Shown: positions 1-11,758, numbered from the stretch's first letter. The stretch is DNA of 64,000 nucleotides from Dimorphilus gyrociliatus (GCA_904063045.1 CAJFCJ010000037.1:1-64000); one strand, 5' to 3'. Notes: generated from the letters alone by a model not told the origin. A program made the numbers and translations.

Positions 1-267
1 AAATCAAGAAATTCTATGACTGGTGTATATTTGGATATTTTTTAAACAACATAAATCTTATGAATTGGCTGGTGGAGTCCTGGCGAAGCTGTTAAGAAAT
101 CATATCAATTCTTTCATCCAATTCAAAGTTTAAAGGCATCAGTAAAAATAAATGATAAAATTTATCCAAGTAAAGTTATTGACAGAGCTGGAGACAAATG
201 TTGGTTGATTAGTGTCACTGACATTCTATACCCTAAAACACTTAATCAATTTATTTCATATAATTAA
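1..267 (+). pseudogene. Truncated 3' end copy of the Calx-beta/ITIH-C gene
   Basis: This is the inverted copy of the last 90 or so codons of the gene at 10378-11712, ending at TAA 265-267. At least two one-base losses (T run near 40, G run near 83) shift the frame relative to the right-hand copy. The upstream part lies outside the window. It has no independent function that can be inferred. Confidence 0.7.
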
Positions 268-1429
268 CTAACAATAAAGGATTCTTTTCCAGTTTTCAAA
301 TACATGTAAACTTATCTTTATTGTATAGGATAAAAATGTATTTACACTACAATTTTATAATTTTTCTGACCATGTTTACAGCTTTTTCTTTGTTCTAACC
401 CTACTTTTTTCTTATGAACATTCAAATTAATCAGCTGTCTTAAATGAGAATACCATTTTGCTTGTTTAAATTTTGAATATGGCTCAAAAGAGCCTCACAT
501 GTAATTGATATCTTGACCCCAATTCTTAGATAAAGTCTGTAAATCAGTTACAATAAAGCTTTGTACATCTATAAATCCTATAAAAGTTTATAGTGCACAG
601 AATATTTATATAGAATGTTTATTTTACAATAAGTACAATAATGAAATTTGAAAAGAATATTCTTTTGAAAAGCTTACTGCATTCTATTTGCAAAAAATGC
701 TTAGAGAATGGAGTGTCTTTTATATAGTTTTATACCATAATTACTCTGTCTGCATTTACTTTGAACTAGAAAATGGTCAAAAAACAACTCTGTGTCATTG
801 CACTCCACTTCAATACTTATTTTCAGTGTTATTGCTCACAATACAAAATTGAAGAAAAGGTCCCATACAGATACACACATTTATTATCCCATCAATTCTT
901 CTTTAAACAACTAGTATTGAATTAGTATTGAGATGTGCTGATAGTCTTAAGTAAAGGTTCAGTAGTGGCAATCTTTTCCTATTTTCTTGCTGCTACATAT
1001 ATTTGCTACATCTAATTTAACTGTTAGGAAATATTATAAAAGGAAAATATATCTATTTTTATTATTTCTGTTCACTTAGATCTAATGATATATGAATAAT
1101 TAGACATTAGATATAAGGTGCATTAGGTAAGGGTGCATTAGGAATACTTCTATTTCGTAGCAATTATAATGGTGCAACTTTTGTCCACTATATTCTTGTT
1201 GTATAATGACAACAAAGACTATGAAAACATTCGTAGTTTGTTTTTTATCAAAAATTTCAAAAGTGATGAAGAAAAGGGAACAATAGGAAATGGCCACAAT
1301 TGTAAAAATTGAGTGAAAATGGACAAATGAGTCACCATCTATTTAATGAAAAACTAGGGGCTAAGCTGCATAAATCAAATAGGAAATTTTCTTATTATAA
1401 TTGTATCTTTGGTTATTCAAAAAAATGGT

Positions 1430-2270
1430 GGTCATTGATAAAGGAATTTGTTGTTTGGTTGTTGAAAAACACCAAGAAGGCTATTGTTGAATAAAATTGC
1501 CAAAATGCTAAAAATTTCGAGGTTCAGTGCCCAAAATATCTGGAAAAAGTTTCAATTGCATTGTACAATTGAAGATTTACCCAGAAGTGGCAGCCAGTCA
1601 AATTAAGCGAGTGAGATGAGAGAATATTATGCCTTATATCTAGCAGAAATCCTTTCTGGGAGCAAAAAAAATTTTGTCAGACTCTAAATTAGCCTCAATA
1701 ATATCCCTATCTACTTGCAAGAATGTTTTAAGGAAACATAACTTGAGAGCTATGTTGCAGCAAAAAAACCCCTATTAAAAAAAAGGCATTTAATAAATAG
1801 GAGAAAGTTTTGCAAAAGACTCCTCTCTTGGAGCACAGAGCAAATTAATTCAATTTGTTTTCAGATGAGACAAGGATAGATTTATATCCAAACACAGGCA
1901 GTTTGTCAGAAGGCATCCAGCAGATAGATTTCAAGCAAAATATACCATAAAAACGTTTAAAGAGCAAATGGTTCCTAAATATATGGGGTTTTATAAAAAG
2001 TGATGGCAGCAGAGGTATACATTTATATAAAAGTAATTTAAATTCCGAAAAATATTAAGAAATTCTTGATAAATCTTTTCTTAAGGAGTACCATACCTTA
2101 AGGTATTTGGGATGAAAAGAACATTAGGCACTTGCAAGACTGGCCAGCCTATGTTGAAAATTGTTTAATAGTTTTAAAAAGAGGCTACAGCTGTGTCTTT
2201 TCAATAAGGGTGGTCATACAAAGTATTAAAAAGGGTTTAAAGTATTATTACTATATTTTCATGAAATATT
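1430..2270 (+). pseudogene. Tc1/mariner-like transposase, left-arm copy
   Basis: Inverted copy of the element at 8304-9234. The helix-turn-helix part (KISRFSAQNIWKKF), the catalytic FSDET motif and the WPAYVENCL tail can all be read, but in three different frames because of single-base indels. It cannot encode a working transposase as it stands. Confidence 0.75.
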
Positions 2271-2705
2271 ATAATAATTCATGTATACAAATTGTTAAAA
2301 GAGTGTTTGTTCACTGCAAATTAGTATTTTTTGTCTATATTTATATAGAAAAAGAGTTAAATTACATAATATTGAATAAAAATTAATAAAATTATAATAT
2401 TTTGTGAACGTAATTAGCAAAATTTTTTAGTAATTTGCATAAATTTTTTCTTTTTTGGGCCTTACGACATGTTTATTGGAACATTGAAGTTGATATAGAT
2501 GTCTCAAACAAAATTTTTTGCAACTTATTTACTGTTTTAAGTTAAGTTAATTAGTTATTGAATATTAAAATTACTGTATATAAGTTATAGAGTATTTCTT
2601 TTAATTATATATATGAGCCACATGTCCAACAGATGCCGCCATGCTATTTTTTAATTAAAACCAATAGTAAAGCTCAAAAATGCAGTCTAACAATGTAATA
2701 ATTTT

Positions 2706-2912
2706 GGAAGTGGTAGAAAACGGCCATAAATCTATGGTTTTACCCTAACCCTAACCCAGCCCTTGTTTTTGCCTAATCTTTTTGAATACCCCTAACCCTT
2801 AGATGGGACCCTCCTAAGAACATATCAACAGTTATCTTATTCCTCCTAACCATTTCCCAGGCTGAAATCTAACTTTCAAATATTTCATTTATGGCCGTTT
2901 TCGACCGGTCCC
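2706..2912. mobile_element. MULE-type MITE, left-arm copy
   Basis: Inverted copy of the 207-bp MITE at 7711-7917. Its ends carry the inverted repeat GAAAACGGCCATAAAT and the interior contains CCCTAACCCTAACCC. Confidence 0.8.
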
Positions 2913-3251
2913 TAATATTTTCTCAACTGAGGTTGGGATTGGAGTAAAGACTGAAAAATATAAATAAGTTTTAGCACATACAAATATCAAGCTGTTTTGA
3001 CAAAAATGCCAACACTCAAACTGTATTCCAATTTTCAGTGTTCTTTTTTTATAATTTTTAGTTTTCCTATTGAAAATGAATTGATGGCACAGAAAATGTC
3101 CATAAATGAAAATTTTACCTTAACACTAAACTTTAAATTTATAAGGTTTATTTCAAAATAAACACTTTAGACAAACAATAACCTGAAAGTTCAAAAATTT
3201 TTTCCAAAAGTTGACTTATATGGATGTTCTTTTAATTTTAAGCAATCCATC

Positions 3252-4667
3252 CTACAGAATATTCCAGAACAACTTAACTTTTAACTTCTTTATAATATCT
3301 CTCAAATAGTTGTATACATGTATTGAACAGGAACAATTTGATCCTGAAAGAATCTAAGTTAGTTATATAAGTTAAGCCTGTTTTACAGTAAACTGTTGTG
3401 AGAGAATGTGCTCTACCTGTAGCACTGAAATGAAAGATCTGTCACTACCAGAGTCTATCAAGGCATCAAACTTAAAACCTGTATTAGTTTCAAATTGTCC
3501 AATAAATGTTGAAGCATTTCTCTCAGATTGTTTGCTTTGTAACAGCTGACAAGTGGATTCGTCACTATCTGAAAAACAGAGAATATCTGGACTTCATCAT
3601 TTTCTGACATGCTTTCATTGTCTAATGTTTCTAATTTTGTAGCTTAGTTCCTCTTTCAGTATCGTCTTTGCTGGTTGATTTTCTTATAATACCTGTTGTT
3701 GAGTAGGTGCATACTTTTGAACTTTTTGGCTTGAAAACTTTCTTTAGTAGCATTTTTGTTGTCAGGTACATGCTTTCTATTCCAAAAATTTGGGTTTCTG
3801 TAGAAGCATCTTTTCTGATTACCTGGTCTTTTTGGGCTCTTTGCTTTGTGAGTTTCCAATTTTGACACCATTGTGATTGGTTTTCTTTGAGTTAGTTTTA
3901 ATGAAGTTTCTGCTTGCTTAGCAGCCTCATACAGTTCTGCCAATGTTTGACATTTAGGATGTAAGGTGTACACTAAATGTAGAATATCCTGTTGTAATCC
4001 TCTTTGTAAAACTTCCATCAGTTTTATTTCTTTCATAGTTGCAAGCAATTGTGTTCCATTGGTCTAGGTGGAGAAAACCTCTTTATCAATTTCTTTGCTC
4101 TATTAACAAACTGAACCACACTTTCGCCATTCATTTGCTTTAAGTTAAGCAATTTCTCTTGATACTCCAAAGGATCCAGATCAAATTCGTCATGGAGGGC
4201 TTTCCATATTTCCTCCACAGTAGCTCTCCATCCAGAGCCAACACCAAATCCTTTGCAGGACCAGTTAAATAATCTAAAAGATTTGCTTTCACAACATCTT
4301 CACCAATCCAACCATAAGCATAACATGCCTGATTAAAGTCTTCCTTGAATTTTGAACACTCCTTGCTTCCATCATACAACTTGAGAATAGTTCTTTGAGA
4401 GCGGTCCCAAGCAGCCCTTAATGCTTGAATTACTGTTGTGATATCAACATTTGGGTTCTGTGCTGGGTGATGTGTTCCATCTCCATGATCTGTTGGAATT
4501 GTGATTCAATTTCTTTTCATTTCACTCGCCAATCTATCATAGTCTTCAATTAGTCTTTGTTGCCTTTCTGACATTCCTGCTGCTGAATTGTAATTGTTGG
4601 AGTTGCTGGGTTGAAGGTTAGAGTCTGTAACTGCCCCAGTGGCATTTCCATTTCCTCCTTCTGCCAT
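3252..4667 (-). pseudogene. Ty3/gypsy-like gag-protease, left-arm copy
   Basis: Reverse-complement copy of 5934-7367. Homopolymer indels divide it into at least three frames, for example around 4218 and 4033. The in-frame TGA near the N-terminus of the right copy is present here too, so that stop is not unique to one arm. Confidence 0.8.
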
Positions 4668-4726
4668 ATTTACTTTCTCAAAACTTTTGAATAAACCAAA
4701 ATATTATCCTGTCGACTGTGCCAAAT

Positions 4727-5276
4727 TGTACTGCTCTTGCTGGCAACATCTATGTGTTGCAATTATAACAATACTGTTCTACTCGAACCTTTGAACAAAT
4801 GTTTAAATTAAAATGGTTTATTCACAATAATAATACTTAAGCAAGTAACAATATGAGAGTTCGATAGCAGAGTAGATAGTTTGTAAAAGCAGGTTGCCAA
4901 ATTACCAAACTGTCTTCCAATGTTGAGGAGTAGATGGATGTTCCAGTGGGGTTGTTTCCAGATGATTTCCCAGTCCTTGGGTCCAGATGGAAGCTGCATG
5001 CCAAATGAGAATAGTGAGGATTTATATACTTTGAGGTTTGCCTCTGACATCCAATCATCACTTTACAGTTGCTGAAATGTGTAGTTCATATTTATGTTTA
5101 GTAACAGGATGTTACAAGGTTGAACATTTAGAAGGTTAATTGAATTATAACTTGCCACACCCTAGCAAGTTAATTAAATTATAACTTGGCCAAACCTTTA
5201 TTGGTAATTAAAGATGAGCCTTCAAGCTATTTAATCAGACTTATGTTTGCCAATGTTTAGCATTTACATGCTGAAC
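4727..5276 (-). mobile_element. LTR-A, left-arm copy
   Basis: Inverted copy of LTR-A. On this strand it ends at TGTACTGCTCTTGCTGGC (from 4727), the complement of the LTR 3' end seen at 5873 and 23912. Its other end runs into the central hairpin rather than reaching the expected TGTACAAC start. Confidence 0.8.
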
Positions 5277-5331
5277 TCTATTATTTTATGCAACATATAC
5301 ATGTACATAATAAGTTCAAGCATGTAAAATG
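5261..5331. repeat. Hairpin at the palindrome centre
   Basis: A stem of about 17 bp (5261-5276 against 5313-5331, core CATGCTTGAACT and its complement, with small gaps on the left) encloses a spacer of about 36 nt. The left stem and spacer also occur in the solo LTR near 23300, so they belong to LTR-A itself. The large inverted repeat therefore appears to turn round on a hairpin native to the LTR. Confidence 0.75.
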
Positions 5332-5873
5332 CTATAACATTGGCCAAACTAAGTCTGAATTAGTCAGCTTGAAGCTCATTTTAATTACCAATAAAGTTTG
5401 GCCAAGTTATAATTTATTAACTGCCTAGGGTGGTGGCCAAGTTATAATTCAATTAACCTTCCTAAATGTTCAACCTTGTAACATCCTGTTACTAAACATA
5501 AATATGAACTACACATTTCAGCAACTGTAAAGTGATGATTGGATGTCAGAGGCAAACCTCAAAGTATATAAATCCTCACTATTCTCATTTGGCATGCAGC
5601 TTCCATCTGGACCCAAGGACCTGGGAAAATCATCTGGAAACAACCCCCACTGGAACCATCCATCTACTCCTCAACATTGGAAGACAGTTTGGTAATTTGG
5701 CAACCTGCTTTTACAAACTATCTACTCTGCTATCGAACTCTCATATTGTTACTTGCTTAAGTATTATTATTGTGAATAAACCATTTTAATTTAAACATTT
5801 GTTCAAAGGTTCGAGTAGAACCAGTATTGTTATAACTTGCAAACACATAGATGTTGCCAGCAAGAGCAGTACA
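5277..5873 (+). mobile_element. LTR-A of Ty3/gypsy-like element
   Basis: It matches the solo LTR at 23278-23912 and ends ...GCAAGAGCAGTACA at 5873. A TATA-like AGTATATAAAT lies near 5563 and an AATAAA-type signal near 5776, as expected for a promoter and RNA 3' end. A probable primer-binding site, TGGCACAGTCGACAGG, follows 4 nt downstream at 5878-5893. The 5' end is lost in the palindrome hairpin. Confidence 0.85.
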
Positions 5874-5877
5874 AATT

Positions 5878-5893
5878 TGGCACAGTCGACAGG
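5878..5893 (+). other. Primer-binding site of retroelement A
   Basis: TGGCACAGTCGACAGG begins with the TGG that pairs with the 3' CCA of a tRNA. It lies 4 nt after the LTR, the normal place for the minus-strand primer site. The tRNA species was not identified. Confidence 0.6.
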
Positions 5894-5933
5894 ATAATAT
5901 TTTGGTTTATTCAAAAGTTTTGAGAAAGTAAAT

Positions 5934-7367
5934 ATGGCAGAAGGAGGAAATGGAAATGCCACTGGGGCAGTTACAGACTCTAACCCTTCAACCCCAGCAA
6001 CTCCAACAATTACAATTCAGCCAGCAGGAATGTCAGAAAGGCAACAAAGACTAATTGAAGACTATGATAGATTGGCGAGTGAAATGAAAAGAAATTGAAT
6101 CACAATTCCAACAGATCATGGAGATGGAACACATCACCCAGCACAGAACCCAAATGTTGATATCACAACAGTAATTCAAGCATTAAGGGCTGCTTGGGAC
6201 CGCCCTCAAAGAACTATTCTCAAGTTGTATGATGGAAGCAAGGAGTGTTCAAAATTCAAGGAAGACTTTAATCAGGCATGTTATGCTTATGGTTGGATTG
6301 GTGAAGATGTTGTGAAAGCAAATCTTTTAGATTATTTAACTGGTCCTGCAAAGGATTTGGTGTTGGCTCTGGATGGAGAGCCTACTGTGGAGGAAATATG
6401 GAAAGCCCTCCATGACGAATTTGATCTGGATCCTTTGGAGTATCAAGAGAAATTGCTTAACTTAAAGCAAATGAATGGCGAAAGTGTGGTTCAGTTTGTT
6501 AATAGAGCAAAGAAATTGATAAAGAGGTTTTCTCCACCTAGACCAATGGAACCACAATTGCTTGCAACTATGAAAGAAATAAAACTGATGGAAGTTTTAC
6601 AAAGAGGATTACAACAGGATATTCTACATTTAGTGTACACCTTACATCCTAAATGTCAAACATTGGCAGAACTGTATGAGGCTGCTAAGCAAGCAGAAAC
6701 TTCATTAAAACTAACTCAAAGAAAACCAATCACAATGGTGTCAAAATTGGAAACTCAACAAAGCAAAGAGCCCAAAAAGACCCAGGTAATCAGAAAAGAT
6801 GCTTCTACAGAAACCCCAAATTTTTGGAATAGAAAGCATGTACCTGACAACAAAAATGCTACTAAAGAAAAGTTTTCAAGCCAAAAAGTTCAAAAGTATG
6901 CACCTACTCCAACAAACAGGTATTATAAGAAAAATCAACCAGCAAAGACGATACTGAAAGAGGAACCTAAGCTACAAAAATTAGAAACATTAGACAATGA
7001 AAGCATGTCAGAAAATGATGAAGTCCAAGATATTCTCTGTTTTTCAGATAGTGATGAATCCACTTGTCAGCTGTTACAAAGCAAACAATCTGAGAGAAAT
7101 GCTTCAACATTTATTGGACAATTTGAAACTAATACAGGTTTTAAGTTTGATGCCTTGATAGACTCTGGTAGTGACAGATCTTTCATTTCAGTGCTACAGG
7201 TAGAGCACATTCTCTCACAACAGTTTACCTGTAAAACAGGCTTAACTTATATAACTAACCTTAGATTCTTTCAGGATCAAATTGTTCCTGTTCAATACAT
7301 GTATACAAACTATTTGAGAGATATTATAAAGAAGTTAAAAGTTAAGTTGTTCTGGAATATTCTGTAG
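5934..7367 (+). pseudogene. Gag-protease polyprotein of Ty3/gypsy-like retroelement
   Basis: The frame starts at ATG 5934, 60 nt after LTR-A. An in-frame TGA at 6096-6098 interrupts it after 54 codons; beyond this it stays open to TAG 7365-7367. The central region (for example DEFDLDPLEYQEKLLNLKQM and FVNRAKKLIKRF) is a typical helical retroelement capsid. Near 7150 the motif DALIDSGSDRSFIS is an aspartic protease active site of the DSG form. I saw no CCHC zinc knuckle. The frame ends about 65 residues past the protease motif, with no reverse transcriptase, RNase H or integrase following. The element is therefore internally truncated and depends on other copies. Confidence 0.85.
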
Positions 7368-7710
7368 GATGGATTGCTTAAAATTAAAAGAACATCCATA
7401 TAAGTCAACTTTTGGAAAAAATTTTTGAACTTTCAGGTTATTGTTTGTCTAAAGTGTTTATTTTGAAATAAACCTTATAAATTTAAAGTTTTAGTGTTAA
7501 GGTAAAAATTTTTCATTTATGGACATTTTCTGTGCCATCAATTCATTTTCAATAGGAAAACTAAAAATTATAAAAAAAGAACACTGAAAATTGGAATACA
7601 GTTTGAGTGTTGGCATTTTTGTCAAAACAGCTTGATATTTGTATGTGCTAAAACTTATTTATATTTTTCAGTCTTTACTCCAATCCCAACCTTCAGTTGA
7701 GAAAATATTA

Positions 7711-7917
7711 GGGACCGGTCGAAAACGGCCATAAATGAAATATTTGAAAGTTAGATTTCAGCCTGGGAAATGGTTAGGAGGAATAAGATAACTGTTGATA
7801 TGTTCTTAGGAGGGTCCCATCTAAGGGTTAGGGGTATTCAAAAAGATTAGGCAAAAACAAGGGCTGGGTTAGGGTTAGGGTAAAACCATAGATTTATGGC
7901 CGTTTTCTACCACTTCC
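7711..7917. mobile_element. 207-bp MULE-type MITE with 9-bp target duplication
   Basis: The terminal inverted repeats are GGGACCGGTCGAAAACGGCC at the left and, read inward from the right, GGAAGTGGTAGAAAACGGCC; both continue ATAAAT. A perfect 9-bp direct repeat AAAATATTA flanks it (7702-7710 and 7918-7926), the size typical of Mutator-like transposition. The interior has GGGTTAGGGTTAGGG and GGAGGGTCCCATCTAAGGG. There is no coding capacity. The inverted repeat core is shared with the autonomous element at 18564-21778. Confidence 0.88.
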
Positions 7918-8303
7918 AAAATATTATTACATTGTTAGACTGCATTTTTGAGCTTTACTATTGGTTTTTAATTAAAAAATAGCATGGGCGGCATCTGTTG
8001 GACATGTGGCTCATATATATAATTAAAAGAAATACTCTATAACTTATATACAGTAATTTTTAATATTCAATAACTAATTAACTTAACTTAAAACAGTAAA
8101 TAAGTTGCAAAAAATTTTGTTTGAGACATCTATATCAACTCAATGTTCCAATAAACATGTCGTAAGGCCCAAAAAAGAAAAAATTTATGCAAATTACTAA
8201 AAAATTTTGCTAATTACGTTCACAAAATATTATAATTTTATTAATTTTTATTCAATATTATGTTAATTTAACTCTTTTTCTATATAAATATAGACAAAAA
8301 ATA

Positions 8304-9234
8304 CTAATTTGCAGTGAACAAACACTCTTTTACAATTTGTATACATGAATTATTATAATATTTCATGAAAATATAGTAATAATACTTTAAACCCTTTTTA
8401 ATACTTTGTATGACCACCCTTATTGAAAAGACACAGCTGTAGCCTCTTTTTAAAACTATTAAACAATTTTTCAACATAGGCTGGCCAGTCTTGCAAGTGC
8501 CTAATGTTCTTTTCATCCAAATACCTTAAGGTATGGTACTCCTTAAGAAAAGATTTATCAAGAATTTCTTAATATTTTTCGGAATTTAAATTACTTTTAT
8601 ATAAATGTATACCTCTGCTGCCATCACTTTTTATAAAACCCCATATATTTAGGGAACCATTTGCCTCTTTAAACGTTTTTATGGTATATTTTGCTTGAAA
8701 TCTATCTGCTGGATGCCTTCTGACAAACTGCCTGTGTTTTGGATATAAATCTATCCTTGTCTCATCTGAAAACACAATTGAATTAATTTGCTCTGTGCTC
8801 CAAGAGAGGAGTCTTTTGCAAAACTTTCTCCTATTTATTAAATGCCTTTTTTTTAATAGGGGTTTTTTTGCTGCAACATAGCCTCTCAAGTTATGTTTCC
8901 TTAAAACATTCTTGCAAGTAGATAGGGATATTATTGAGGCTAATTTAGAGTCTGACAAAATTTTTTTTGCTCCCCAGAAAGGATTTCTGCTAGATATAAG
9001 GCATAATATTCTCTCATCTCACTCGCTTAATTTGACTGGCCTGCCACTTCTGGGTAAATCTTCAATTGTACAATGCAATTGAAACTTTTTCCAGATATTT
9101 TGGGCACTGAACCTCGAAATTTTTAGCATTTTGGCAATTTTATTCAACAATAGCCCTTCTTGGTGTTTTTCAACAACCAAACAACAAATTCCTTTATCAA
9201 TGACCACCATTTTTTTGAATAACCAAAGATACAA
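8304..9234 (-). pseudogene. Tc1/mariner-like transposase
   Basis: Three adjoining frames read as one transposase: an N-terminal helix-turn-helix region (9019-9234, SRFSAQNIWKKF then DLPRSGRPVKLSE), a catalytic core (8569-8958, with FSDETRIDLYPKHRQFVRR and NIWGFIKSDG), and a tail (8304-8516, ending in basic and Tyr-rich sequence). The second catalytic Asp is in FSDET. The usual SPDLNPIEN third-acid motif is absent; a diverged WPAYVEN takes its place. Frame changes between segments make it non-functional. I could not define terminal inverted repeats. Confidence 0.8.
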
Positions 9235-10377
9235 TTATAATAAGAAAATTTCCTATTTGATTTATGCAGCTTAGCCCCCTAGTTTTTCATTAAATAGATG
9301 GTGACTCATTTGTCCATTTTCACTCAATTTTTACAATTGTGGCCATTTCCTATTGTTCCCTTTTCTTCATCACTTTTGAAATTTTTGATAAAAAACAAAC
9401 TACGAATGTTTTCATAGTCTTTGTTGTCATTATACAACAAGAATATAGTGGACAAAAGTTGCACCATTATAATTGCTACGAAATAGAAGTATTCCTAATG
9501 CACCCTTACCTAATGCACCCTTATATCTAATGTCTAATTATTCATATATCATTAGATCTAAGTGAACAGAAATAATAAAAATAGATATATTTTCCTTTTA
9601 TAATATTTCCCTAACAGTTAAATTAGATGTAGCAAATATATGTAGCAGCAAGAAAATAGGAAAAGATTGCCACTACTGAACCTTTACTTAAGACTATCAG
9701 CACATCTCAATACTAATTCAATACTAGTTGTTTAAAGAAGAATTGATGGGATAATAAATGTGTGTATCTGTATGGGACCTTTTCTTCAATTTTGTATTGT
9801 GAGCAATAACACTGAAAATAAGTATTGAAGTGGAGTGCAATGACACAGAGTTGTTTTTTGACCATTTTCTAGTTCAAAGTAAATGCAGACAGAGTAATTA
9901 TGGTATAAAACTATATAAAAGACACTCCCATTCCTCTAAGCATTTTTTGCAAATAGAATGCAGTAAGCTTTTCAAAAGAATATTCTTTTCAAATTTCATT
10001 ATTGTACTTATTGTAAAATAAACATTCTATATAAAATATTCTGTGCACTATAAACTTTTATAGGATTTTATAGATGTACAAAGCTTTATTGTAACTGATT
10101 TACAGACTTTATCTAAGAATTGGGGTCAAGATATCAATTACATGTGAGGCTCTTTTGAGCCATATTCAAAATTTAAACAAGCAAAATGGTATTCTCATTT
10201 AAGACAGCTGATTAATTTGAATGTTCATAAGAAAAAAAGTAGGGTTAGAACAAAGAAAAAGCTGTAAACATGGTCAGAAAAATTATAAAATTGTAGTGTA
10301 AATACCATTTTTATCCTATACAATAAAGATAAGTTTACATGTATTTTGAAAACTGGAAAAGAATCCTTTATTGTTAG

Positions 10378-11712
10378 TTAATTATATGAAATAAATTGAT
10401 TAAGTGTTTTAGGGTATAGAATGTCAGTGACACTAATCAACCAACATTTGTCTCCAGCTCTGTCAATAACTTTACTTGGATAAATTTTATCATTTATTTT
10501 TACTGATGCCTTTAAACTTTGAATTGGATGAAAGAATTGATATGATTTCTTAACAGCTTCGCCCAGGACTCCACCAGCCAATTCATAAGAATTTATGTTG
10601 TTTAAAAAAATATCCAAATATACACCAGTCATAGAATTTCTTGATTTCTTTACGAAAAAGCTATTTTTCTCATGTTTCTTGCCAAACTTTGGAAAATTCA
10701 GGTGTATTGAATTAGCATTGACATCCATTGTAATATCTATTGTATTAAAATATGTGTTTAGAGATTGGTCTTTCCATTGGACAAGATTCCCATTTTGAAG
10801 AATAATGTAATCTACTTTTACTTTCAAAAGTTGATTATCTATGTAGAAGTGCATCTCATGCATATAATAATCATCTTTCAATATTCCATAAATGGTGATA
10901 TTTTCTTTCATATCTTGAAAAATATTAATTTTATTACCAGTAGTAGAACTCACATCAAAACATACATTTTCTAAGGCTTTATTCATTGTATCTGGAACCA
11001 GTAATCGGAAATGAGGATCGCCATTGCCTCCAGGTGCATCAACAATTCTAAGAGTAAATACTGTTGTCTCTAGTCCTGATAGATCAGTACATTGTGGATT
11101 TATAGATAAAGTTTCCTCTCCTTCTACCAAATTGTCTGATAGTAAAGTTATTGTGGCTGTTCCAACCTGACCTTCACCAACAACAACTGGTGATGCTCCT
11201 ACAAGCTCAATGTCTGCTGTTGCTGGAAATCTTGAAAAAAATATTATTAACCTTAACATGTGCTTGTAAATACTTTTAACTATACACAGATGTAAGAATT
11301 GTTTTTGAATTCTTTCCTTTATGTTTATCATGAAATAATCACACTACTACTTCCCAATCAAAGATATGCTTCTATTACTTTTTTATAATTTACTAGCTTT
11401 CTATTCTACAATACAACTACAGTTGTATATTAATCAGTACTTTTAATAAAATCTTATAGAGTTAGGAAATGAAAGAAGCATAAAAAAATAACTGTCATAC
11501 ATGCAAGAAGATCCACCTGCAGAACCTTGAATTTGTATTTCTACAGATGTCCCTTCTTCAAATGGCTCATTTCCAATTACTGTCAATCCTGTTCCTGGAG
11601 CTGTTATATCTCCAATATCTGAAAGAATAAGGTCTTTAGAAAGTTGTATTATATTGGGAAAATGAAAAGTACTTAAAGAAAAAACAAAAATGCTAAAAAA
11701 AAACAAATTCAT
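10378..11712 (-). CDS. Secreted Calx-beta and ITIH C-terminal domain protein
   Basis: Two exons, 11712-11501 and 11230-10378, with a 270-nt GT-AG intron; the splice joins codons for SSC and IFPATADIEL. Exon 1 opens with a hydrophobic signal peptide (MNLFFFSIFVFSLSTFHF). Across the splice lies a Calx-beta-type fold (GLTVIGNEPFEEGTSVEIQI, then VVGEGQVGTATITLLSDN and VEGEETLSI). The C-terminal 200 residues begin with GNGDPHFRLLVPD and include NTYFNTIDITMDVNANSIHL. They resemble the C-terminal domain of inter-alpha-trypsin inhibitor heavy chains, which is cleaved when those chains are linked to hyaluronan in vertebrates. The von Willebrand domain of that family is absent. A secreted matrix or defence protein is an inference. 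About 270 nt of the 3' end is duplicated in the left palindrome arm. Confidence 0.8.
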
Positions 11713-11758
11713 TATTGCTTTGCTCTGATCATTTGAATTCTAATCTAAAAAAAGAAAA

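Larger units (their letters stand above)
1..5276. repeat. Left arm of giant inverted repeat
   Basis: This stretch is the reverse complement of 5313-10647, with base 1 pairing to about base 10647. Every landmark of the right arm recurs inverted in the same order: the end of the ITIH-C gene, the Tc1-like transposase, the MITE, gag-protease and LTR-A. The differences seen are mostly one-base losses in homopolymers on this side, for example in the T run near base 40 and the G run near base 83. These break reading frames that are open on the right. The arm runs off the window start, so its full length is unknown. It may be a real palindrome or a fold-back artefact at a contig end. Confidence 0.93.
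5313..10647. repeat. Right arm of giant inverted repeat
   Basis: This is the better preserved arm of the palindrome. It contains, in order, LTR-A, the gag-protease region, a 207-bp MITE, a Tc1-like transposase on the minus strand and the 3' part of the Calx-beta/ITIH-C gene. The gene continues intact past 10647 into unique DNA, so this arm looks like the original sequence and the left arm the copy. Confidence 0.93.

Noticed and set aside
1309-1494. Small plus-strand gene in the left arm
   Set aside because: It is part of the inverted copy of the Tc1-like transposase region read across an indel.
8150-9400. Terminal inverted repeats of the Tc1 element
   Set aside because: Candidate ends near 8170 and 9330 were compared by eye and do not match convincingly.
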